DNA of 64,000 nucleotides, taken from contig JBANAY010000004.1 of assembly GCA_037952775.1 (NCBI GenBank), positions 3,534,001 to 3,598,000 of the forward strand, read 5' to 3'. Numbering within the stretch: position 1 is the stretch's first letter; each line of letters starts with the position of its first letter. This document shows positions 23,315-34,309 of the stretch, one piece after another. Made by a program: the position numbers and the translations under genes. The DNA is from Clonostachys chloroleuca (Eukaryota > Ascomycota > Sordariomycetes > Hypocreales > Bionectriaceae). The notes beneath the pieces were generated by a model, which did not search any database, was not told the DNA's origin, and worked only from the letters and a program-made list of their open reading frames with translations.

Positions 23315-24991
23315 ATGCGTCAAATTTGCCTGTGCAGATATCTCAGTACAAAATGCAACCATCCTGACACTCTACGGCAGCTACCGATGGCTATACGGGA
23401 GCGCATCTACAGGCATGCTGGCCTCATCACTGGCCACCGCCTCATCTATGGCGACCCGCTTGAGGACGACGACACGCTTCTATTGATGCGCATCTGCAGG
23501 CAAATTCGCAACGAAGTTGAGGCATTGATCTCAAAGCACAACGCCTGGGCCTTCACGATATCTATTGAGGAGAGTCTTCTTTCGCTCCGAGGATGGACGC
23601 CGGAGGCGTGCGCCAGACTCCGCGACGTGCATGTCCATGTGCGGACGTCGGAGCATCCGCCTCTTACGTGGAGCCTCGTTCGGGCCTGGCAAGGTGCCGT
23701 GAAGCACCTGCTAGAACATGCTAAGCCAGGTCAGCTCAGGCTTCATGTTATATGCCACGTGGGTGACGATGTGGCCAGGGCTAGAGCTGTCGTCAAACCG
23801 TTTGAGCAATTTCCAGGTCGCCTTAAAGAGCTGGAGCTCTGCCTAGCCGACTATGCTTCGCCTGACCTCCTGAAACTAGCTCGCGAGACAGTGACCTGGG
23901 CTCAAGCACCTGACGAGGAGGAGGCTCGTCGTGCTAATCATCCTTTCCCTTTTTTCAACCTTCCTCAGGAGATCCGTCACCACATTTTTCAGTACACAGG
24001 CCTCGTTCTGCCTCACCGGAATGTTCTCTGGTTGCCGGATGGCCATGGGTTCCGCCGCCAATACATATGGTGCGAGTGTGATGGGACTGTGTGCCGCGAG
24101 AGGGACCTCCATTATAACCAACAGTTCTACAGGTGTGAAGTAGAGGAAGACTTTTGCGCAAGCCGAAACAGTAGCTTTTCGACAAGCTGTAAGCACGAGG
24201 CGGCACTGTCTCTGTTGCTAGCAAGCCGGGCGCTTTACCAAGACGCCATCGCTTTCTTCTACGCGAGCAATAGGGTCACTATCGCCGCTCGCGGCCACCC
24301 CGAACAAGCGATATCCATGCGGGACCCTACTCGCAGCCCACCTCCTCGCGAAGATGATTGGAGTGTTCCGAGCTGGGACCTTGAGGAGTCCGGCTCGGCG
24401 GAGCAGGTCACGCACGATCCTACAAGACTTTTCATTAAGCATGTCGGCACTGCTGCTCTGCGCCATCTCCGGAATATTGAGATCGTGCTCCCGCGGACAA
24501 CTACGAGATCTAGCCTTGACGATAAATCATCCATATATACCGAGTGGCGTGAGGCAGTTGACCTTCTTGCCGAGCATTGCAACGTGGCGGCCCTGACCAT
24601 TTCGATCCATATCTTCACCACGCGCAGGTACTTGCGTTGGCCGCTATCGAGGACTGAAGACATCCGCCAGACGCAGAGCCTCCGTATGCTTTCCCCGCTG
24701 ACAAGACTGTCAGGTCTCGGTCGGCTATTTGTTTTCCTGGAGTGGCCTGCGCATTGGTCATCCATGAGACCAAGGCTTGATATAGATGCATCCGGTATGC
24801 CCGAGAAGCCTAGTCCAGGGTGCGGTATCGGCGAGCACTTCATACCGTCCCCAGAGCCCATTCTCATGCAAGAGGAGACGCAGCTGGAAAGACAGGTCAT
24901 GGGCGAACAGTATGATAGCTTTGCAGTAGGCAAACGAGAACTTCTCCCTAGCCCGTGGCTTCGTCGCGATTGGGATTATACTCCGTGGTAA
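23315..24991 (+). CDS. F-box-like orphan with two internal repeats, unknown
   Basis: Intronless 558-residue frame with no lesions. Two related segments resemble the F-box-like start found in many fungal orphan proteins: LPMAIRERIYRHAGLITGHR (about residues 23-42) and LPQEIRHHIFQYTGLVLPHR (about 218-237). Each is followed by a region listing contacts such as ICRQIRNEVEALI and LLLASRALYQDAIAFFYASN, the usual hydrophobic follow-up in this superfamily. The second half also has a Cys/His-containing insert (CECDGTVC...C...C). It may act as a substrate adaptor for SCF ubiquitin ligases, but no partner is visible. Codon use is GC-rich, like the DAS/DAK pair. Confidence 0.75.
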   Translation: MRQICLCRYLSTKCNHPDTLRQLPMAIRERIYRHAGLITGHRLIYGDPLEDDDTLLLMRICRQIRNEVEALISKHNAWAFTISIEESLLSLRGWTPEACARLRDVHVHVRTSEHPPLTWSLVRAWQGAVKHLLEHAKPGQLRLHVICHVGDDVARARAVVKPFEQFPGRLKELELCLADYASPDLLKLARETVTWAQAPDEEEARRANHPFPFFNLPQEIRHHIFQYTGLVLPHRNVLWLPDGHGFRRQYIWCECDGTVCRERDLHYNQQFYRCEVEEDFCASRNSSFSTSCKHEAALSLLLASRALYQDAIAFFYASNRVTIAARGHPEQAISMRDPTRSPPPREDDWSVPSWDLEESGSAEQVTHDPTRLFIKHVGTAALRHLRNIEIVLPRTTTRSSLDDKSSIYTEWREAVDLLAEHCNVAALTISIHIFTTRRYLRWPLSRTEDIRQTQSLRMLSPLTRLSGLGRLFVFLEWPAHWSSMRPRLDIDASGMPEKPSPGCGIGEHFIPSPEPILMQEETQLERQVMGEQYDSFAVGKRELLPSPWLRRDWDYTPW

Positions 24992-25594
24992 TTGGCTTTA
25001 TGAAGGAAACATGTCCTTACAATTGATATGACCACCATGAGAATGATAGCAATAGAATAAGAGACACCCTATACTTGAATCTTGACGCTGCTTGAACTTA
25101 AGCAAATAAGTATACCTAATTTGAATAAGCTATAGGTAATATTATAGTTCAAGAGACATATGATAATAAGTGTGTAATTATTCTGTTTAGTCATGTAATT
25201 CATTCACAACATGACTTGAAGAGAAGTCATTTCCATCATTTCCCAACATTCCCAAAATGAAATGAAATAAATGCGTAATTCAAAGCCAATTTCATCACTT
25301 CGACTTAATGGTTCTACCAAACAACATGAATGCAATGCCCCCATATTAGACTGTATAGCCTTCCCTCAAAGTTATTTCACTCCCTCTCCTGTGCGTTACA
25401 ATTTGATTACGCATCTTCATGTCTTAAAATGCATTCGTTATCAAACAAGAAATAGTCCAACAGCTTTAAGTCAAGCTGAAAATAGAGCGCTACCCCATGT
25501 CTCTCTTCATCAGACTCAGGCAATTGACCCCCGGATTTCTGAGCCAAATTCACGCATTTTCTCATCATGGGATCTTGAGGCCACCTGATCTCAC
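24992..25594. other. intergenic
   Basis: AT-rich 3' flanks of two convergent genes. The frame at 25271-25588 is not supported. Confidence 0.45.
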
Positions 25595-27351
25595 TTATCT
25601 AGAGAGTCGTGAATGGAGCTGGTGTTGTTTCATTCCCGAGATGCAAAAAAGGGCCGTTAAGGCCAGCCCGAGCATCATTAACCAGACGCCACGAAAGGCC
25701 TCCATAAATGACCGGATAACACCGTCGTACCACCCATCTGGGAGGCGCCCCAACTCATCCAGATGTTCCCGAATGCGACCAATCTCCTTGGAGGCATCGG
25801 GCCAGTCACCAAACCTGGACCACAGCTGGTTGTACAGAATGTTTTGGTACACCACGGATGCTGTAGTGACGCCTAGAGTGCTACCCAGGCTGCGGATGAA
25901 GACTAAGCAAGTATCAGCGTTGCCTGATAACGGGAATCAAGATCGTGGCCGTGGGGGATTTCCGCCGTTACTTACATATAGCAGAGCCGACCACAGCTTG
26001 GTGCTCATGGTCGACAGCCGCGACGCACGCAACTTGCGTCGTTGTTAGCATGATACCGTAGCTACTTCCGAGGAGGAAAAACCCGCTGGTGCTGTACCAG
26101 ACTGGGCTGGTTTCGGTTTGTAGCGAGAAGAAGGAGGTAGCCATCACCAAGAGCATGGCGCTCGGGATACCCAACCAGATGTACTTGCCCGTGTGTCTCA
26201 TAAAGTAGCCCGCCCCAAGGGCCCCCAAGGAGTCACCAATTGGTGAAGGCAGGATCATGCGGCCAGCATTTGTGGCGGAGTATCCAATCACCTGGAGGTA
26301 TAGCGGCATGTAGAAGAGAGCAGACATGATGACCATGTCAGTGAAAAAGTTTGTCAGGGCGGCGGAGAGGATTGTCCGGTTCAACAAAAGCTTGACTGGG
26401 ATGATGGGTTGAAATGCCTTAGTTTCCCACCAGATGAAGCCGATGAATAGGAGAACAGAAAGCGGAATTGTGGTAAGGGGCAGTGGGTGTGACCAAGGTA
26501 CCAGGTTACCTCCAGAATTCAGCCCCAAGAGCATAAAAATGGTGCATGAAACGCTCATGAAGACGCCGTAGAAGTCGATACGCGCGAGATATGACTTATC
26601 TGACTGCTTGGGGGGTACTCTGACCAAGAACAACACTGCCACGGCGGAGAGTAGCGATGGCGGCACCTGGGCAAGAAACGCCAACCGCCATCCCAAGGGG
26701 GCATTATCGTTGATCAGACCGCCAATTACCCCCCTAGCAGTGCTCCACAGCCGTAGCACAAGTTTGCAATGCCCTGGGTGATACCACGTTGGCGTAGTGG
26801 CACCAAGTCGGAGGCGAGGAAGTTTTGGATGCTTCGCAACCCCCGCCACCGAATCCTGCGAGGGCGCGGCCCAGCAGCATTGTGTACTGGTCTGTAGCCA
26901 TACCACAAATGAGGTTGCCGGTGGCAAAAAGAATGTTGCTTATGACCAGGCCCGGGCCACGGCCAAAGATGTCGGTAAGTCGGCCGGTGATGGGAAGAAC
27001 CGCGGCGGCAGAGATGAGGTAGGCCGTGGCAATCCATGACAGCATATTCAGTGATCGAAATTCGCTCGAGATAGGGGCGGCAAGCGTGGCGACGATCGTC
27101 CCATCCAGAGCCATGAGGAAGACGCCTACCCACGCTGTGCCCATGATGAGGCCCAGTCTTGTGGTTGACATTTCCGGCGCCAGAACCACCTGTTCATCGA
27201 CTTGATCACGCGGCAGAGCAGGATTCGTAGAAGCAACGCTCGAATTTCTCTGGCCGAGGAGCGGTGCTCGCTCCGAACCGTTGCACTCCGCGTGATGGCA
27301 TCGAGGCATTTTGTCGAGGAGATCTTCGCTGGCGTTTCCTTGAGGCCACAA
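25595..27351 (-). CDS. MFS transporter (VBA/DHA2-type), frame broken twice at C-runs
   Basis: 14-helix drug/amino-acid transporter of the vacuolar basic amino-acid / DHA2 type. Exons 25976-27351 and 25595-25902 flank a 73 nt intron. Recognisable in order: acidic N-tail with ERAPLLG; helix 1 with MALDGTIVATLAAPI; SWIATAYLI; GRLTDIFGR; LLGRALAGFGGGG; SDLVPLRQRGITQGIANL; GGLINDNAPLGWRLAF; and the C-terminal loop AVVGSAIFFIRSLGSTLG. The frame is lost at the five-C run 26840-26844 and again at the six-C run 26729-26734. In each case one base is missing, and the neighbouring protein sequence continues perfectly in the next frame. Homopolymer assembly error is the simplest reading; otherwise the gene is freshly dead. 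It sits next to the aldolase/RraA group and could export or import its compound. Confidence 0.8.
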
Positions 27352-27990
27352 AGGGTAAAATCGGTCCGTTTCACACTATATAAAAGTCAATACTGACTGT
27401 CAATGGAAAGTAACTAAGGTTATGGCTGCTCACATACCTATTTCGTGCTTCGTAATGGTGCCGTGCTGGAGATCATGAACGTTAACAGACCAAGAAGCTC
27501 TTCAGCCTCTTAATGTGTTTCCTTCGATCCCCTGTCTTAATCGACCAGCCATCGGTTACATCAGGTAGACTCAAACTAATATATTACTAGACAGGGTTAG
27601 CTCTTCATTGACCACCCTGAGACATTGTCTCGGAGCTCGTCTGTCTTACATGCTGCCATTCCTTCGGCCTAAGACTCACAGGTCACTTTGTGCCTTGCTT
27701 GTAGTCCTTGCTGTGGCCCAACTTTGACAGAGGATGAACTGTTCAACGGCGGAACTAATTACTTGCTTCATGTGAAAATGAATCTGTTTGAGCTTAGAAA
27801 CTAGAGGAATACATATCTGAGTATGTTTTGCAGCTCTTTGTTCCTTGTCAATTTATAGAATCCTTGTAACAACCAGGATCTACAGTTAATTTACACAAAA
27901 GCACACATGGAAATTGCAGAATGTTGCTATTATTAAGCACGCTTGTAGCCCCCTTTAGCCCTTGACACTCGGAACGTTGACAACAGCAGC
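27352..27990. other. intergenic
   Basis: 5' flank of the MFS gene and 3' flank of the glutathione-transferase gene. No coding signal. Confidence 0.5.
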
Positions 27991-28856
27991 CTATATGGGA
28001 GCAAACGGCTTTAAAGGGGTCCGATTTGTTAATACAGGCTTCTCAAGGACCTCCAACTTAGGAACGACGTCAGAGTAAATAGGCTGGCTTGTAATACTCT
28101 CGTACCAACGACTTATGTTGGGATGATCTAGTCGCCACTGTTTGTCAAAAAAGAACTGAAAGCCGCGGAAGAGAAGGCCGGCACAGAAAATGTCGGCTAG
28201 GCTAAGAACCTCCCCGACAATGAATGTACGATTTTCAAGGTGCTCTTCAACCACTTTCACGGCCCTCAAAGTTGCTTTGGAGCTCTTCTCTACGGATTCT
28301 TTGTCATAGGGTGCCTTGCCAACCAAGGGCCGAAACCAGTCGGCCAGTGGAATGAGGATCTCAGCGTTGAAGTAGGACATCCACCTTACGATGGATGCAT
28401 ATCTAATTACCCCCTTATGTCAGTATATCGTTGAAGTAAATTTTGCTCCTAGGAGTTCTTACTCTTCTTTATTCTTTCCTAGAAGTGTTGTATTTTCGTC
28501 CTGAGATGTAACTTAAAAACAGGGTCAGCAAGGCGCTAATGAGTGAACAAGGCCAATGGTAGACATACAATAGAGTGCCACAGCAATACACTCGGATAAA
28601 ACGAAGCCGCCCTCACCAATAAAGGTGGGAATCTTGCCGAGCCTGTTCACCTCTAAATGTTCAGGACTTGGATCGCCGAGGTTGGCATGCACAATGTTGA
28701 GTTCTAGCTTATGAGCCTTCGCAATCGCTTTGATGGCGATGGAGCGAGAGTTTTCCTGTGCGAATATTTAGAGATTATTAACCGAAAAAGAAAGATATAT
28801 CACTAATAGGAGAGATCAACACGAACCGCAGTGGTAAAGAGAGTCCCAAATGTCAT
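27991..28856 (-). CDS. glutathione S-transferase-like protein (EF1Bgamma type)
   Basis: 225 residues from four exons: 28827-28856, 28569-28755, 28463-28511 and 27991-28402. The first exon is only ten codons (MTFGTLFTTA). The thioredoxin-like N-domain has ENSRSIAIKAIAKAHKLEL, the cis-Pro segment GKIPTFIG and FVLSECIAVALY. The C-domain has YASIVRWMSYFN, the characteristic ENRTFIVGEVLSLADI (helix-capping Asp) and NISRWYESITSQPIY. This pattern is that of fungal GSTs related to elongation factor 1B-gamma, without the EF1G C-terminal domain. Such GSTs often accompany secondary-metabolite or detoxification genes. Same strand as the MFS and aldolase genes. Confidence 0.85.
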
Positions 28857-30049
28857 TTTTGACAAGATAAGAGGGCTGATGCCTTAAATTTGGTGTAAGA
28901 TACTCCAAAGTTAATAAAAGGCCCAGACTAGTACCCATACGAGATCATAATACGAAGGAAATCAGGGCTGCGGATTTCTCGACGGCCGGTCTTCTAAGTA
29001 TTCCTCTTTTGCAAGTATGAGCCGAGGAGTTCAACGTACTTCACATTCACAACACCTTGGCAAAGTGCGTCACATCACAACACGGTGATTTATTTCCAGT
29101 TCCGAATTGATCTATTGATTGCATTGAGCTGAGCTGCGACAAGCGTTCAGTGGCTAAGCTGGCCACGGACGAGTTACTTCCCTACCCTTGCCATAACTCC
29201 GACAATACATGTCCAATGGCTTTGTGACTAAAAGCCACGCTTTGTCTCAGGCAGCCACGAAACTACACAATAATGCTACAGTATGATGTTGAGAGCAGTA
29301 TACATAATCTTGGGAGAGAAACATCCGAGAACCCACCCGGTCTGGCCGTTCCGGTGAGCGCTAGCGGCTACGCCCATTGGGAGCCCGAGGGTTACATGAC
29401 ATCCAAGGTATATACTCTCAGTGAATCCTACGCCGAACCCAACCTCTTACTAACGCAATTTCCGTCTCGGAGAACCACCTGAGACTAGTAAACCTAACCG
29501 TACAATTGAAACTCGTCTAAACGATATAGTCATATGTGACGATATGTGGCGATATGTGACGTTATGCGAAAACACCCATGCGAGATGATGATCCGACATA
29601 GGAGAAATGCAGTCACATGCTAATCCCGCAACAATGTTGGCCAATGGAATTTCCCGATGATTTCTAGGCAAGTTCCTCACAAACGCACATGGGGCGAGAA
29701 TGAGTTGCTTGGCATTGATACAGGTTGACCAATTACATGGCTTCCGATCCTTGACTGGAGGGGAACACCAAAGGTCACGGAATTCCATTTTATGTCACAC
29801 ATGGGAGGATGAGAAATGGTCATACAATCACCCGAGCCCATAATCTTCCAGAATCTGCTTTTCATTGCGGGGTAAACATAGGTGATAGTCCGAAAACAAA
29901 CAAGAATCTTAATTATTTACTTAGCCAATGACTACATGATAAATCGTCCTACAAATGTTCTCTTTTTTAGGATACCCGAGAGATTCCAGACAGTTATAGT
30001 GTTTTGTTTAGCTAGCCCCTAGAAGTTGAGATAGTCCCCGTAACATTAT
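28857..30049. other. intergenic
   Basis: No supported gene. Short frames at 29273-29482 and 29450-29865 lack family resemblance. Short direct repeats of the ATATGTGACG type occur near 29530-29565. Confidence 0.45.
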
Positions 30050-31108
30050 TCAAAATCCATTTGTATGATAATGTTCGCAGCCTATCATCTTATCCTTCAT
30101 TGCGGCAAGATCTTGTCGATGGGATTTTACAATGCTTAATGTGTCAACACTTGTAATGAGCATCTTGAAGTCGCGTAGCCAAGCTATGTCGTCAGGGTTA
30201 GCCCTGAAGGCGGGAGCCATGAGTGGTATTCCGCAGCTCTTAGCCGCGGCAACCAGCTTAGCGGAGGCGGCATAGAAACTTGGATGCTCCCTGTGGCCGG
30301 GAGGGTTTCGGCATGGTAGACCAAGTGAGGCCCGAAGGTCACCTGATCCGATCATTAGACCATTGACGCCGGGTGTTTTGGCGATGGCTTGGGCATTCTC
30401 AATCCCAAGCTTTTCTGTCGTTAAAAATGGCACTGATAACTCGTAGAATCAAGCGGAAGTCTTACCACACTTTCAATCTGACATATGACGGCGATGTTCC
30501 TGTCTGCGACTGTCTCTGCCGTCGAGCCAGGCGGGGCAATATTTGTGATGCCATCAAGTAAAGCTACCGGTGACACAGACCGATCTCCACCACTATATGC
30601 ATACCGGACCTTTTTCGCCGCGGCTCTTGCCTCGGCAGCTGTCTCAATTTGAGGGAATATGATTCCAGCAGCGCCTTAAAAGTCAGCATGGGTTCTCTTC
30701 TAGTTCAGGGGGCGTTTGGGGAAATAAGTACCTGCGTCCAAAGCGTAGGTCAGGAATTCAGATTCCGGGCTTTGGATTCGAACAAGTGCGCAAGTTTTGC
30801 CCTCACTTGCGAAGTTGATGGTCTGGATGATGTCTACGAGTTTCTCTGGATTAGTTGGCCTACATTTTCTGAGTTAGGGAAAGCCTATTTTCGTTACGGA
30901 TTGTAGCATCCTACACATGTAGAGTATCAACAAAGATAAAATCGAAACCAAGGACTGCCATGATACGGGCGACTTGGGTGTGTGGGATTGTCAAGTAAGC
31001 ACCGAACAAATGTTCGGGCCTCTCATCCAGCTCAGCATCATGCCGGGACTCGATAGCTGCAACGAAGTTTGCTGGTTGGAAAAGTGAGGAAGCTCGGAAT
31101 CGTTCCAT
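30050..31108 (-). CDS. HpcH/HpaI-family aldolase (4-hydroxy-2-oxo-acid pyruvate aldolase)
   Basis: Class II, metal-dependent aldolase that reversibly cleaves 4-hydroxy-2-oxo acids to pyruvate (or a homologue) and an aldehyde. Four exons (30915-31108, 30732-30859, 30466-30674, 30050-30409) give 296 residues. Splicing restores FDFIFVDTLHVPTNPEKLVDIIQTINFA (read from 30915 and 30859), then ALDAGAAGIIFPQIETAAEAR with the metal-binding Glu, IAVICQIESV and GVNGLMIGSGDLRASLGLP with the metal-binding Asp. The last acceptor was chosen at GAAAAG to keep IESV-LGIEN in frame; the more usual CAG eight bases earlier in the transcript breaks the frame. A ~40-residue substrate-specific C-terminus ends the protein. 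Divergent from the RraA fusion gene, 1.55 kb away. Confidence 0.87.
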
Positions 31109-32663
31109 AATATGTGTTTAGACCTGTGTAGACGCATCAAAAAGACAGGTTTCTCTCCAACATGAACGGCTGAGTGGATGTTTTAAATGCCTTTTGGTCG
31201 GGGCAGAACTTCCAAAGAACTACGGAGCAGGCTCTTTTCTTGCAAAGGCAAGCAATACGTTGTGTATATCTCTTGTTTGCACCATTCGAGTAAGACGAGT
31301 GCAGATTTTTACCAACTTGAATACGAGACCTTGTATGCATGGTGTACCCGATAAACTAAGGTACGAGGGCGACGCAGTCACAGAACATACAGCCCTGTTC
31401 TGAACGGCGTCTCAGTACTCGAAATCTATGTATTACCGGGGTAATATCTCAGGCCAAAGGAATCCGGTCAGCGGGGACGGGTGTCTGAGCCGCCCGATAA
31501 AGTGCCTTCCCCATCCATGCTATGTTTTGATGTTCTAGTCACCGTCGTGAGAGTCGGACAGAGATGGTTCGTATTATGCTCCTTTCATGAAGAGGTGCAT
31601 GCTTACTTTCAAGTCGGTCCGAGAAAGCTCGCCATGATCCTATAATCCTTCTCATTAATGTTTAGATCCCGTCCCAGTGTCGGAACACATATGCTTGCTT
31701 CTCTTCATTGGACTGCCTGTCCGTCTCACGGCAGTAAGATATGCATGGAATGCATATTTGTGGCTTAAGTAGAGCACAGCTGAGTTGAAACTTTCGAAGG
31801 CCCTAGTCCCCGCGTTATCGTGCGTGGCAAGCTGAGAGCACGACCTAGAATCTAATTTGGCTGCAGGATATCGTTCAGCCAGCCACAGTCAAGCGTTCTC
31901 GATCCTTTTCAGTGCTAGTTACACCAATCAGGGGCGAAATTTTACCCGAACGTTATCGACCCGCATCCTAAGACAGTGCCGTTGATCTCTTCTTGCTTTG
32001 ATACCAATGGTGCAACTACCTGCAAGCGCCGAGGCCGAGGCCGATCAGAGACAGTACGTTAGGAAAATGTCTCAACTTGTTCCCGAGAGGCTGACCACTC
32101 TGCCTAATTACCCCTCTTCTGTTGTGAGAGAAGCCCATCGGTTCTATGCTTCACGACACCCGCTGTTCTAGCTAACAGCTTTCTGAGATTGGAAGCAACA
32201 ATGAGTGATTCACTTCTAATACCCACTTTGTATCAGCTTTATGCGTGGTCTCTCGAAAGTTGAAGCTGCTCTGGTAATTTGTGCTGCTCAATTTACCCTT
32301 CCTAAAATAAGAACACCTTCGTGAGGGGCGATAGCAGGCCTCATGAGACATGATAACAAGACATGCAGATTATGGGGCTACCCCTGAAAAGTTGCCCTCA
32401 AATCACAACTGAATTAAAAGGCATCAAAAATAGAGGCACGACACACCAGTCCTCCCTAAACAGTTGGGCCTTAGTAGAGAATAATATTCACCCTGTTGAA
32501 TGCTGTAACTAGCTTGCTCACAAGGGCACGTTACACCCCATTCAACCTACAGACCGGTTTCCTATCACTACAGTCACAAACATCACTGCATTCTTCGTAT
32601 ACACAACCCCCAACTGGATGCCATTAACTGACCTCTTTCCCAACAATCACTGCTATTTACAAG
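31109..32663. promoter_or_regulatory. divergent intergenic region between the aldolase and RraA-fusion genes
   Basis: 1.55 kb without coding signal lies between two divergent genes of likely related function. No distinct operator recognised. Confidence 0.4.
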
Positions 32664-34022
32664 ATGGCCCAACTCGACACATTAGACAGGTTGTCGGCAC
32701 TCGACACCAATGCAGTTGCTGATGCCTTGGATTTGCTTGGCATAAAAGGGGCAGCATATGGCCTACGGCCACTGTGGGATTGCCCGAACATCGCGGGACG
32801 TGTCAGCACCATCAAATTCCATCTCAAGACCGATGCGCCTTCAACTGCCACTCCGGCAACCGCGGCACTATCTGAAACAACAACAGATGGTCACGTTTTG
32901 GTCATCTCAGGCGGGATTGACGGCGTTTCATGCCCTGATTTTGTTGTCGACAGTGCGTGGAAATCAAAGCGCATCCGGGGTGCCGTGATCGACGGTCTCT
33001 ATCAAGCAGTTGACAAGGTCCATGAAGCTCGCTGCCCAGCGTACGGCCGCGGTGTGGCTACGATCAGTGATTGTAGTGAGATGATGCAGGGTGACTTCGG
33101 CCTACCGCTCAATATTCGAGGCATTTTAGTCCACCAAGATGACTACGTTACTGCGGACAGCTCTGGGACTGTGTTTGTGCCTTCCAATCGAATTGAGGAA
33201 GTCTTAGACGTCGCAGAGCGAATCAGCCATCGTCGTAGCCTTATGGCGCAGGCTATTCAAGCTGGTCGACCCGCATCTGATGTCATGAATGACCCTGAAC
33301 ACCAAATCATCTCCAGTGATGGTCGAGTGGCAGTGCCCTCCAACTCAAACCCCAAAAAGTCTACTCCTGAAACTCACGGGTTGGTCTCGATGCTTGCCAA
33401 TGTGGACACTGCTGCAGTCTCCGATGCTCTTGACAAACTCGGCATATGCGGACAGGCACTTGGTATCATGCCTTTAGAGAATTACCAAAAGGTCACTGTC
33501 GGGCCAGCTTTCACCGTGCGTTATGTGCCTGCTGGCCAGCCAGCAGGAAGCGTAGGCGACTTCATTGACGATGTTGGAGAAGGCGAAGTCGTAGTCATCG
33601 ACAATGGTGGCCGTACAGACTGTACTGTTTGGGGCGACATCATGACCCAGTACGCAGGTCTGCGAGGTATCGCGGGAACCGTCATCAACGGTGTGTGCCG
33701 AGATGTGAACCGTGCCATCAGTGATCACTATCCCCTCTTCACTGCTGGGCACTGGATGCGGACCGGCAAGGACCGAGTAGAGGTCGAGGCCGTCAGCGAG
33801 CCCGTCGCTATTGGCGGAGTTCGCGTCAACCCCGGCGATATTGTTGTGGCAGATGCGAATGGCGTTGTCTTCATTCCACGCCATCGCGCCCGTGAAGTGG
33901 CTGAAGTCGCCCAATCTATTGAGCAGAGCGAAGCCGGAATTAGGGAGATGATTGTTGATGGGGCTACACTGGCAAAAGCCCGAGAGGTGTTCAAGTATCA
34001 CAGACTGCAGCGCACGGAGTAG
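32664..34022 (+). CDS. tandem RraA-like protein (two HMG-aldolase-type domains fused)
   Basis: Intronless, 452 residues, made of two complete RraA/MenG-like domains (about 8-215 and 238-448) where family members normally have one. The family includes 4-hydroxy-4-methyl-2-oxoglutarate aldolase and oxaloacetate decarboxylase. The second domain keeps the signature INGVCRD (341-347), where Arg and Asp hold substrate and metal, preceded by DNGGRTDCTVWGD. The first domain has IDGLYQA at the matching place (109-115), so the Arg-Asp pair is lost. Both halves share the NxxAVADALD / TAAVSDALD start and the FGLPLNIRG / VRVNPGDIVVAD metal-loop region. One half is therefore probably structural or regulatory. 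It sits between the HpcH/HpaI aldolase and the aminotransferase, consistent with 2-oxo-acid chemistry. Confidence 0.87.
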   Translation: MAQLDTLDRLSALDTNAVADALDLLGIKGAAYGLRPLWDCPNIAGRVSTIKFHLKTDAPSTATPATAALSETTTDGHVLVISGGIDGVSCPDFVVDSAWKSKRIRGAVIDGLYQAVDKVHEARCPAYGRGVATISDCSEMMQGDFGLPLNIRGILVHQDDYVTADSSGTVFVPSNRIEEVLDVAERISHRRSLMAQAIQAGRPASDVMNDPEHQIISSDGRVAVPSNSNPKKSTPETHGLVSMLANVDTAAVSDALDKLGICGQALGIMPLENYQKVTVGPAFTVRYVPAGQPAGSVGDFIDDVGEGEVVVIDNGGRTDCTVWGDIMTQYAGLRGIAGTVINGVCRDVNRAISDHYPLFTAGHWMRTGKDRVEVEAVSEPVAIGGVRVNPGDIVVADANGVVFIPRHRAREVAEVAQSIEQSEAGIREMIVDGATLAKAREVFKYHRLQRTE

Positions 34023-34309
34023 CATCGAGCTTGAGAGTGGTCACATTGGTCTTTCGTACCTAGCTAAATAACAAATATAAATGCAGACTCATCACGACGT
34101 TGTCGCCAAGTTGCCACGGAAGCGCACCGATATGTGAAACCACACCGTAGCACAGCACAGCAATGAGAAATATATATAATATGCTTTGAGTAATTACTGG
34201 TCCAATTCTCTGCAAACTGAATCTTATTCTTGTAAGCTACCAACAACTATCATGATGGAGAATAGGTAAATAATATATCCCAATCTCTACACATTTCAAC
34301 TCCAAATAT

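Noticed and set aside
24259..24933. 224-codon minus-strand frame inside the F-box-like gene
   Set aside because: Antisense to an intact 558-codon gene; no motif.
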